Shown in pieces: positions 1 to 6,344 of a DNA stretch of 8,348 nt. The notes under the pieces are model-generated. The model saw nothing but the letters and a program-made list of their open reading frames with translations. It did not search any database and had not been told where the DNA came from. The position numbers and the translations under genes were made by a program. The DNA comes from an uncultured Bacillota bacterium. Its GTDB lineage: Bacteria > Bacillota > Clostridia > Peptostreptococcales > Anaerovoracaceae. Numbering within the stretch: the first letter of the stretch is position 1; each line of letters opens with the position of its first letter. The stretch is from assembly GCA_946546075.1 (NCBI GenBank), contig CAMNNV010000046.1:1-8348 (forward strand), in the 5' to 3' direction.

Positions 1-3000
1 TCATCAGCGTCTTCCCAGGCCTTCGTCACTGTGACGCTTGTCGTATCAGGTGTGTATGAATTCTTGATCGTGAAGCCGTTCTCAGCATCACCCTCTACGG
101 TCACTGTGTATTCAGCTCCGTTCATCGTGATCTTGCCGTCGGCCACGTCCTTCTCTTCTACAGTGTATTCGATCGCTTCACCGTCTTTGTATGCCGGCAG
201 ATTTTCCCACTTCACCGTCAGGTCATTGCCCGTAGCGGTCTTCGAGATGTTCTTCTCTTGTCCTTCTACAGCTTCTCCATCGGCCTTCAGTACGAATGTG
301 ACATCGTCGCGCTTGCCGTCCTGGTTATTGTTGTCGTCCCAGACCTTTGTCGCTTCAACGTCGACTGTATTCGGTGGGTTTGGAACTGTCAGGGTCATTG
401 TGCCTTCATCGAACAGGGCCTTTGTTTCATCGTCAAAGAACAGGTCATAGAACCACTGCCATACTGTCTTGTCTTCTTTAAGTTTTATCTCCTTAAGTTC
501 TTTATCTACGTTTATCGTATAGCTTGGCAAAGAGGCAGTTGAGTAACCTGTCGGCGGTGTAGTTTCTGCCAAAGAATACTCGCCATCTACCGCAAATGGA
601 ATAGTAACTGTTCCAACTTTTCCCTCTTCAGAGCTTGTGGTGTACGTCGCCGTTGTTCCATCCGGCTTTGTCAAAGTAAATACTGCGCCAGCAAGGCCTG
701 CATTTGTGTCCGTATTTGCATCTACCTTCTTAATAGTAAGTTCTATAGGGGTAAGCACATCTTCGGACAGATACTCATTCGTATATGCTACTTCCGCAGT
801 TTCATTTTTGACTATAGTTCCGGCATATCCGGTTTGACCCACAGATGTCTCATATCCATCCGCAGTAGCCTCAATGATTTCGTAATAAGCGCCTTCTGGC
901 AGCTTTTCGAATTTTGCAGTTTGTCCATCCTTAAGAGTGAATGTTCCACCTACCTCAACGGTTCCTGTAACATCATCTTTGCCCGCTTCAACTATTGTAT
1001 ATTTATATGTACGGTCATTGAGGAGTGTTCCACCTTGTTTGTCATACAGGTTGAATGTAAATGTGAATTCCTGCTTTTTAGCCTCTGTTGCCTTTGCGGC
1101 ATCTTCACATGTTACAGTCTTCGAAACATCAAGGTTTCCATATGTATATTTATTAGTAAGAGTTACTTGTGAAGCAGCATTTCCTTCAACAGGATAGTAT
1201 GTCTCACCATTAATTTCCTTTGCAGCATCACTGGCGTAGTCTTCATAACCAGAAGCTGAACCACGTGAAATCTGATAGCTTGTAGATGCGAGTTCATACC
1301 CTGTTGAATCTGCTTCTTCAACACGATAATAAGCATCCAGATCTACGTTAACAATTCTAATAACATCTCCTACATAGAGCGTCTCATCGAAGGATGTTCC
1401 AGTCTTGTAAATGTGACCAGAACGCCCGCCAGGTGGAGTGGTAGATGTATCTGATGCATTGTAATTTGGATTGTTTGGTCCGTAGTAGATACGATAGTCG
1501 ATCGTGTACTCAGTGCCATCAGAAGTCTTCTGTGTTGGCAGGGCGTCACCGTTCTCGTCGCAGACATAGACCGTTACGTTGAACGGGTCGGTGCTGTCAA
1601 TATTATTTCCTTCCTCATCTACAACCTTCTTCTGGACATTTATACCAGGTTTCAGTGTGTTTGTTGCAGAAAGAGTATCTGTAAGCTTTTTAACGTCTTT
1701 TATAGTTCCATCATCGTTGAAGATGACATCAACAACGTTGAGTGTCCCATCGCTGTTCTCACCCATAATCATAGGATGATGGTGGTATGATGTCAGTTCG
1801 AAGTGAACATCTGAGCTGTCTTCTTCAAAGACATAGTCATGACCCGGTTCGATTATCGCATATGTCACGCCGTCCCATTCTACCTGTGTAGCTTGAGGGT
1901 CATATGCAGGGCTATCTTCTGTTACCATAAGACCAGGAGCAATGGAAATGTAATCAGACTTCTCCCAGTTCTCTGATTTCTGAAGAGTGACGCCCATCGG
2001 GTTACCAGCCTCATCGACATAGTAGTAATTGCCATCCATCTTGAGATAGAGTGTTACAGAATCCCCTACATCTTCACGCTGTGAAGGATCAAGGGTATCA
2101 TCCCAAAGCTTAAGTGCATTCAGTTTTTCTGATGCGAGCTGAACAGGATCTGGGTTATCGATTTCGGATTTCTTTTCTCCTGACTCTACACGTGTTCCAG
2201 GAATAGGATTGCCCTGTTCGTCTAGTTCCTCAGTATATGTTTTATATGTGACTGACGGGTAGTCTGTATTTGTCTTAAGTTTGTACTGACCTCCAACGTT
2301 CTTGATTTGAGACTTCTGATCGTCGGTCAAACTGTCATAAGAAATAACGCCATTGTTAAGGTCAGCAACAAGGTCGAGCGAGTCCTGATCAGGCCATACG
2401 ACAAATGTCACCGTGTAGGTAACTCCATCTTCAAGGTCGAAGTTTTCACCAAGCTCCCAATTAATTGTGCCATCATCTCCAACAGTTGCATCAGGTGCCT
2501 CTGCCCACTCGTCACCGTAATTTCCATTTGCAGGATTTACTTGATTGGCCGGCCCTTTATAATACTTCAAACCTGTAATTTCACCAGTCGTTGAAGCCTT
2601 CACGCTAGAATGAGTCATGGAAGTAATCCCATCATGGACTCCCGTATCCGTGTAACCAACACTGTTTGTGATCTTATCAGCAATCTGCTTCAATGCATTG
2701 ATAAGGTCATCTGTACTCTTTGCATTAAAGACATTATCGCCATGACCTTGATCGCCTGTGTTGTAATTACCTGTTCCCGTATAAGCATACCCAACAAGGC
2801 TCTGAACGCACTGATAATAGTTCTGGTTGCCCCAAGTGAAAACGCCGTAGAATTCTGCCTTGTCAGTATTTACGAGGGTACGCGCATCGTCTTTTGCAGC
2901 ATTGAATTCCTGCGAAACATTGTTGTTTACAGTATAGCTATTATGATGTGTCGTAGGCTCGCCATCTGTCAGAAAGACTACGTAAGTTTTTTCATTACTT

Positions 3001-3767
3001 TTCTCATCTGCTGAAAGAGTATTATAGATATTATGAGCTTCCATCAGACCCTCTTCCCAGTTGGTACCAGATGTAGGGCTCAATCCACTGATGACATTCT
3101 TTACTGCAGCAGCATTCGTAGTACTAGTTGAAGTAAAATCAAGATCTGTTTTACCATGTCCACCGAAATCTGCGATAGCAATCTCGATAATATCCGGATT
3201 CATCGTGGTGTTCTGTGCAAGAAGGCTGTCTACAATGCCGCCGTTATCAGTTAGCGCATGATACTCTGCCCAAAAACGAGAACGGGAATAGAACGGGCCA
3301 TTAAAAACCTGAGCATTATTACTATTTTCAAGACGCCATTGTCCGTTTCTGTAATATACCTGGCGGTAAGTGCCGTTATCCAGACGATAATACGTCGCAG
3401 TCACACCTCCAGTAGCTGGGTTACCTGGGTTCCCAGGCACCGCATAGTAGACATGCGGATCTCCCGCTCCTCCTGATGCGGCATCATTATTCATCGAACT
3501 TGATGTGTCAAGAACAAGAATAATATTTGCCTTATTCACATTTTCGACGGTAGACGTATCCGTCTCACCTGTCACACTAAGCGACAGAGTGTATGTACCG
3601 TCTCCATTGTCAGAAAGGTTCTTCTGGAATGCCGGTGCATCTGTCTGTGCATCCGCTGCCGCGTATGCGGTGTCTACTAGAGACAGTCCAGGAACCATCG
3701 TGCAAACCATCATGAATGAGAACATGAGGCACGCAACTAATTTCCCTACCCGTTTCATTACTTCCAT
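1..3767 (-). CDS. Large vWA / Cna-B multidomain surface adhesin (pilus-tip-like), 3' end outside window
   Basis: The frame is open without a stop for 1255 codons and runs off the window at position 1, so the C-terminus (and any LPxTG signal) is unseen. Start: AGGAG at 3776-3780 lies 8 nt before ATG 3767; a second in-frame ATG at 3758 is too far from it. Domains by residue: signal peptide 1-36 (MKRVGK, hydrophobic core, AYA-AA cleavage); vWA about 82-366 with MIDAS DTSSS (D87, S89, S91), T235 in SGTN and LTDGEP (D268), plus an insertion at about 93-163; an unassigned beta-rich region 367-707; a large Cna-B-like domain 708-875 (K713/K714, E817/E818, N872); a Spy0128/FctA-like domain 877-1000 (K883, E963/E966, N997); a SpaA-like domain 1007-1085 (LAETTPPTGY, E1068); Cna-B 1135-1240 (TKVWDDNNNQDGK, K1141, E1204/E1205, N1236); and a further Cna-B from 1243 (VTKAWEDAD). 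Such proteins are normally sortase-anchored and bind host matrix or tip pili. The family call is firm; the ligand is unknown. Confidence 0.93.
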   Translation of the reverse strand, partial: MEVMKRVGKLVACLMFSFMMVCTMVPGLSLVDTAYAAADAQTDAPAFQKNLSDNGDGTYTLSLSVTGETDTSTVENVNKANIILVLDTSSSMNNDAASGGAGDPHVYYAVPGNPGNPATGGVTATYYRLDNGTYRQVYYRNGQWRLENSNNAQVFNGPFYSRSRFWAEYHALTDNGGIVDSLLAQNTTMNPDIIEIAIADFGGHGKTDLDFTSTSTTNAAAVKNVISGLSPTSGTNWEEGLMEAHNIYNTLSADEKSNEKTYVVFLTDGEPTTHHNSYTVNNNVSQEFNAAKDDARTLVNTDKAEFYGVFTWGNQNYYQCVQSLVGYAYTGTGNYNTGDQGHGDNVFNAKSTDDLINALKQIADKITNSVGYTDTGVHDGITSMTHSSVKASTTGEITGLKYYKGPANQVNPANGNYGDEWAEAPDATVGDDGTINWELGENFDLEDGVTYTVTFVVWPDQDSLDLVADLNNGVISYDSLTDDQKSQIKNVGGQYKLKTNTDYPSVTYKTYTEELDEQGNPIPGTRVESGEKKSEIDNPDPVQLASEKLNALKLWDDTLDPSQREDVGDSVTLYLKMDGNYYYVDEAGNPMGVTLQKSENWEKSDYISIAPGLMVTEDSPAYDPQATQVEWDGVTYAIIEPGHDYVFEEDSSDVHFELTSYHHHPMIMGENSDGTLNVVDVIFNDDGTIKDVKKLTDTLSATNTLKPGINVQKKVVDEEGNNIDSTDPFNVTVYVCDENGDALPTQKTSDGTEYTIDYRIYYGPNNPNYNASDTSTTPPGGRSGHIYKTGTSFDETLYVGDVIRIVNVDLDAYYRVEEADSTGYELASTSYQISRGSASGYEDYASDAAKEINGETYYPVEGNAASQVTLTNKYTYGNLDVSKTVTCEDAAKATEAKKQEFTFTFNLYDKQGGTLLNDRTYKYTIVEAGKDDVTGTVEVGGTFTLKDGQTAKFEKLPEGAYYEIIEATADGYETSVGQTGYAGTIVKNETAEVAYTNEYLSEDVLTPIELTIKKVDANTDTNAGLAGAVFTLTKPDGTTATYTTSSEEGKVGTVTIPFAVDGEYSLAETTPPTGYSTASLPSYTINVDKELKEIKLKEDKTVWQWFYDLFFDDETKALFDEGTMTLTVPNPPNTVDVEATKVWDDNNNQDGKRDDVTFVLKADGEAVEGQEKNISKTATGNDLTVKWENLPAYKDGEAIEYTVEEKDVADGKITMNGAEYTVTVEGDAENGFTIKNSYTPDTTSVTVTKAWEDAD

Positions 3768-3775
3768 TACTACTT

Positions 3776-3780
3776 CTCCT
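3776..3780 (-). promoter_or_regulatory. Ribosome binding site deciding the adhesin start
   Basis: AGGAG read on the minus strand, 8 nt before ATG at 3767. The spacing favours this ATG over the in-frame ATG at 3758 (17 nt away) and gives a short charged N-terminus before the signal-peptide core. Confidence 0.75.
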
Positions 3781-3843
3781 ATACTTTAAGTCTCTTATAT
3801 ATATCGCAGGATTTCCCCACGTAATAAAAGGGGGATATAATCC

Positions 3844-3917
3844 AAGTTAGATTATACCCTCTAATCGACATGAATTTTTTGATTTGGCACGAACGTCAAC
3901 TATCTGTCACGAAAGCA
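3844..3917 (-). promoter_or_regulatory. Adhesin promoter with LytTR-like direct-repeat operator
   Basis: On the minus strand a perfect TATAAT (-10) occupies 3851-3856. The -35 position at 17-bp spacing reads AAAAAT, a poor match, so an activator is likely needed. Upstream lie two direct repeats, GACGTTCGT (3889-3897) and TGCTTTCGT (3909-3917), 20 bp apart start to start. As I recall the general LytTR repeat pattern ([TA][AC][CA]GTTN[AG][TG]), they match at 8/9 and 7/9 positions. With a start near 3844 they fall at about -45 to -53 and -65 to -73, the usual place for such activators. The neighbouring LytTR regulator gene is the obvious candidate binder. The sequence shows the repeats and -10; the regulator assignment is inference. 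Confidence 0.55.
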
Positions 3918-3978
3918 GAATATATATTTAAACAGTTTTTCGTATATATATACTAATTTCGTAGAGCTCTCAGATTTG

Positions 3979-4698
3979 CTATCGGACCTCTTTTAACTGA
4001 TGTTCTCTCCATATATCGATAAGATCGCTTCGGCCTCTGTGACGGACCGGAAGCAGTGTGCCGTCTACCATGGTGCAGACACCTTCTTCGATGCTTTGGA
4101 TGTGATCCATATTGACGAGGACACCTTTGTTGATCTGGAGGAACCGTCCCTCCTGCTCCAGCTGTGCGAGCAGATCCCGGAACGTCATGCGGATACGCAG
4201 GGGTGCGCTGCCCAGGATACGAAGATTCAAATAGTGCCCGTCTGTATACACACAGATGAGTCTGTGGTGTGGTACTGCAAGTTCTTTCTGCCCCTTGAGG
4301 ATGGTCAGGCTCTTTGCCTGCGGCAGCACTTTGATCACATCCCCCATGACGGTCCCGATCTGGCCCTCAATCTCCTCCTTGAGGATGTAGGAAAATGCAT
4401 GTACTTCAAAGGCTTTCGCCATATGCTCCGCACTGCTCGTGAGGAAGATGATGATGCAATGAGGATCCTTCTGCCGGAGCATCCGGGCCGCTTCCATTCC
4501 TGTCATTTCCTGTCCATCAAAACAGATGTCCATGAAAACGACATCATAGTCAGTGTCCGCTATGGCACCCAAAAAAGCCTGCGGATCTTCATGGTAGTCA
4601 CAGTTGATAAGGACGTTATTCTTTTCGCCATACTCCCCTAGCAAAGCTCCTACCCGCTGCAAGATTTCTTTGCTGCCATCGACACATGCTATTCTCAT
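3979..4698 (-). CDS. LytTR-family (AgrA/AlgR-like) response regulator
   Basis: This 239-residue protein has a receiver domain (about 1-120) and a LytTR DNA-binding domain (about 130-231). Receiver landmarks are D57 in VVFMDICFDG (predicted phosphorylation site), T87 in IIFLTSS and K107 in SYILK. The N-terminal acidic cluster is reduced: IACVDGS holds D7 where relatives usually have DD or DDE. The LytTR domain ends with the typical FLQINKGVLVNMDHIQ and LLPVRHRGR strands. Family members bind paired direct repeats and control virulence factors, bacteriocins or extracellular polymers. The start ATG follows TGAGGAAG by 4-6 nt. The adhesin gene follows on the same strand after 211 bp; no histidine kinase gene is next to it, so the partner is elsewhere or the protein acts without one. 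I see no clear terminator between regulator and adhesin, so read-through is possible. Confidence 0.93.
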   Translation of the reverse strand: MRIACVDGSKEILQRVGALLGEYGEKNNVLINCDYHEDPQAFLGAIADTDYDVVFMDICFDGQEMTGMEAARMLRQKDPHCIIIFLTSSAEHMAKAFEVHAFSYILKEEIEGQIGTVMGDVIKVLPQAKSLTILKGQKELAVPHHRLICVYTDGHYLNLRILGSAPLRIRMTFRDLLAQLEQEGRFLQINKGVLVNMDHIQSIEEGVCTMVDGTLLPVRHRGRSDLIDIWREHQLKEVR

Positions 4699-4745
4699 CG
4701 TGCTTCCTCATCAAAGGTCAACTAATAGTTTACCAATTTAGAATA

Positions 4746-4773
4746 ATTATACCTCATCTTCAGTATAAATAAA
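4746..4773 (-). promoter_or_regulatory. Candidate promoter of the LytTR regulator gene
   Basis: Minus strand TATAAT at 4746-4751 with TTTATT at 4768-4773 as a weak -35, spacer 16 bp. The start would be near 4739, giving a leader of about 40 nt. An 11-bp palindrome, AACTAATAGTT (4720-4730), falls inside that leader, and the tandem TAGTTTA GTAGTTTA overlaps the -35 region. The surrounding DNA is very AT-rich, so chance matches are a concern. Confidence 0.4.
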
Positions 4774-4848
4774 CTACTAAACTAGTATAATATTCAAATG
4801 ACTACCGTCGAATAATAAGTCTATTCATTGTTGATAACGATGAAGCCT

Positions 4849-4920
4849 TAGGGATGCGGATCCCGCCCGATTGGAGATGACCGCAGAGAACTTTGGGCGC
4901 TCCCCTTGGTGCCGGAGCAC
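4849..4920. other. GC-rich intergenic island with several short hairpins
   Basis: Between the AT-rich regulator promoter and the prs terminator lies a GC-rich stretch with no plausible gene on either strand. It holds GGGAT-GCGG-ATCCC (4851-4864), CGCCC/GGGCG arms (4864-4868 and 4895-4899), GCTCC/GGAGC arms (4899-4903 and 4914-4918) and GTGC-CGGA-GCAC (4909-4920). I do not recognise an RNA family. It could be remnant sequence, the 5' end of a small RNA, or simply spacer. Confidence 0.3.
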
Positions 4921-4921
4921 G

Positions 4922-4953
4922 AAAAAACGCCGCTGCATTTAAGCAGCGGCGTT
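4922..4953 (-). terminator. Rho-independent terminator of prs
   Basis: A perfect 11-bp stem (AACGCCGCTGC at 4926-4936 with GCAGCGGCGTT at 4943-4953) and a 6-nt loop. Read on the minus strand the stem is followed by a T run (complement of 4922-4927). It starts 14 nt after the prs stop codon. There is no T run on the plus side, so it acts for the minus strand. Confidence 0.9.
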
Positions 4954-4967
4954 CATTACCGGTAAAT

Positions 4968-6122
4968 CTAATCTTCAAATTCTTCTGTCTGCTCGATGTA
5001 CTGAGCCAGCTTCGCTCTGATCTTCTCGTAGTGTCCGATGATGTCGCTGATCGGCATATCGTGATTGAGAGAATCGATGATGCGGGCGATATACTTCGAA
5101 ACATCGCATCCCACGTACCACGGCTTCTTGAAGAGCTCCGGCATCTGATAGATCGCGTTGGTGGTGATGACCCTGTAGATCAGGCCATCCTCGTACGCCT
5201 TGTCGAAGACCCCAAGACCCTTTGTGAAAATGCCGAAGGTAGCGATACAGAATATTCTGTTGGCCTCTCTTGACTTGAGCTCCTTCGCGATATCGATGAC
5301 GCTCTCTCCGGATGCGATCATATCGTCGATAATGATCACGTCTTTGCCTTTGACGTCGTCACCCAGGAATTCGTGAGCAACGATCGGGTTACGGCCGTCC
5401 ACGATCTGTGAATAGTCTCTTCTCTTGTAGAACATGCCGACATCGATCTCCAGCGTGCTGGCGAAGTAGATGGCGCGGTGCATTGCCCCTTCGTCCGGGC
5501 TGATCACCATGAGATGTTTCGCATCGATCTCCAGGTCCGGTGTGGACTCGAGGAGAGCTTTCGTTGTCTGATAGGTCGGCATGATGTTATCGAAGCCAAC
5601 GATAGGAATCGCATTCTGGATGCGTGGGTCGTGTGCATCGAATGTGATGATGTCATCCACGCCCATCGCCATGAGTTCCTGGAGTGCTACGGCACAGTCC
5701 AGTGATTCTCTGCCGCTTCTTCTGTGCTGTCTGCTCTCATAGAGGAACGGCATGACCACCGTGATCCTCGATGCTTTGCCGGCTGCAGCCATGATAAGCC
5801 TCTTGATATCTGCGTAGATGTCATCCGGGGACATCCTGTTTTTGTAACCGCAGATGTCGTACTCCAGACTATAGTTCATAACGTCTGCGATGATGTAAAG
5901 ATCGACGCCTCTCACGGATTCCTCGATCATTGCTTTCGCTTCGCCGGATCCGAATCTCGGGCATTTGCTCTTGATGATAAAGGTTTCCCTGGTGTTCGAC
6001 GGGCCTCTCCAACCTTTAATGAACCCGTCGATCTTTTCGCCCATCTCCACACAGCTCGGATGGACGATGATCCCCAGTGGGCCCGCTTCAGCGCGCGTAT
6101 ACTTCTTCAATGATGTCTCCAT
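4968..6122 (-). CDS. prs: Ribose-phosphate pyrophosphokinase (PRPP synthetase), long clostridial form
   Basis: Makes PRPP from ribose-5-phosphate and ATP in the cytoplasm, feeding purine, pyrimidine, His, Trp and NAD synthesis. Motifs in the 384-residue product: the ATP-site segment ITVVMPFLYESRQHRR (120-135), TFDAHD with H164, ISPDEGAMHRA (207-217), the flexible-loop KRRD (233-236) and the PRPP-binding loop VIIIDDMIASGES (262-274). The usual enzyme has about 315-320 residues and ends this loop in TGGT or TAGT; here the N-terminus is longer and the loop ends in SGES, as in a variant I recall from Lachnospiraceae-type bacteria. Start: ATG 6122 has GGGAGG 10 nt upstream and lies downstream of a good promoter. 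The in-frame ATG at 6206 has no usable site and lies upstream of that promoter's -35, so I reject it. It is a single-gene unit with its own promoter and terminator, divergent from the mutase gene. Confidence 0.93.
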   Translation of the reverse strand: METSLKKYTRAEAGPLGIIVHPSCVEMGEKIDGFIKGWRGPSNTRETFIIKSKCPRFGSGEAKAMIEESVRGVDLYIIADVMNYSLEYDICGYKNRMSPDDIYADIKRLIMAAAGKASRITVVMPFLYESRQHRRSGRESLDCAVALQELMAMGVDDIITFDAHDPRIQNAIPIVGFDNIMPTYQTTKALLESTPDLEIDAKHLMVISPDEGAMHRAIYFASTLEIDVGMFYKRRDYSQIVDGRNPIVAHEFLGDDVKGKDVIIIDDMIASGESVIDIAKELKSREANRIFCIATFGIFTKGLGVFDKAYEDGLIYRVITTNAIYQMPELFKKPWYVGCDVSKYIARIIDSLNHDMPISDIIGHYEKIRAKLAQYIEQTEEFED

Positions 6123-6132
6123 TCTTATACAA

Positions 6133-6138
6133 CCTCCC
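6133..6138 (-). promoter_or_regulatory. Ribosome binding site deciding the prs start
   Basis: GGGAGG on the minus strand, 10 nt before ATG 6122. It supports a 384-residue product rather than the 412-residue frame opening at 6206. Confidence 0.75.
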
Positions 6139-6168
6139 GTAGTGCCTTGCGTTAAGCGATACATTGTC

Positions 6169-6197
6169 ATTTTATTGTGTTTGCGGTCCAAAGTAAA
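6169..6197 (-). promoter_or_regulatory. prs promoter (sigma-70/SigA type)
   Basis: Minus strand TTTACT (6192-6197, 4/6 to consensus), 17-bp spacer, TAAAAT (6169-6174, 5/6). Transcription would start near 6162, leaving a leader of about 40 nt before ATG 6122. Confidence 0.6.
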
Positions 6198-6199
6198 GG

Positions 6200-6259
6200 A
6201 ATACATTTCCTATTTTTCAGTATTTTAGGCGATTTCATCGGGATTTCTTGAAATGTATT
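6200..6259. repeat. 10-bp perfect inverted repeat in the prs-mutase divergent region
   Basis: AATACATTTC (6200-6209) and GAAATGTATT (6250-6259) are exact reverse complements separated by 40 bp. The left arm abuts the prs -35 (6192-6197); the right arm lies about 40 bp before the mutase -35. The separation suggests two binding sites for one regulator rather than a transcript hairpin, but no binder is known. Confidence 0.5.
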
Positions 6260-6285
6260 GTATACCGCACACAAAACCGGTAGGA

Positions 6286-6295
6286 TCCCGCGGGA
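6286..6295. repeat. Perfect 10-bp palindrome TCCCGCGGGA beside the mutase promoter
   Basis: TCCCGCGGGA is self-complementary and ends 3 bp before the TTGACA at 6299. The position would suit a regulator of the mutase gene, but a palindrome this short can occur by chance. Confidence 0.35.
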
Positions 6296-6298
6296 ATT

Positions 6299-6328
6299 TT
6301 GACATTGCAAGCCTCCGGCCGTTATCTT
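6299..6328 (+). promoter_or_regulatory. Phospho-sugar mutase promoter
   Basis: Perfect TTGACA (6299-6304), 18-bp spacer, TATCTT (6323-6328, 4/6 to TATAAT). The start would be near 6335, leaving a leader of only about 25 nt. TACAAT at 6328 is a better -10 by sequence, but its 23-bp spacer is too long. Confidence 0.55.
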
Positions 6329-6344
6329 ACAATTAATATATGAC

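Noticed and set aside
31..3789. Many short plus-strand frames across the first 3.8 kb
   Set aside because: All are antisense to one continuous 1255-codon minus-strand frame whose domains are recognisable from end to end.
4000..4641. Open frame of 213 codons on the plus strand over the regulator gene
   Set aside because: Exactly antisense to a well-supported LytTR regulator, no ribosome binding site, no domain pattern; a by-product of codon bias.
4720..4785. AGTT-containing repeats near the regulator promoter as an autoregulatory LytTR site
   Set aside because: Matches are only about 7/9 at 8-bp spacing in very AT-rich DNA, not the roughly 20-bp period seen at the adhesin promoter.
4786..4791. 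Plus-strand TATAAT as a promoter
   Set aside because: No gene follows on the plus strand; the first ATG (4799) opens a frame of only five codons.
6123..6206. Longer prs start at ATG 6206
   Set aside because: It lies upstream of the best promoter and has no spaced ribosome binding site; ATG 6122 has GGGAGG 10 nt before it.
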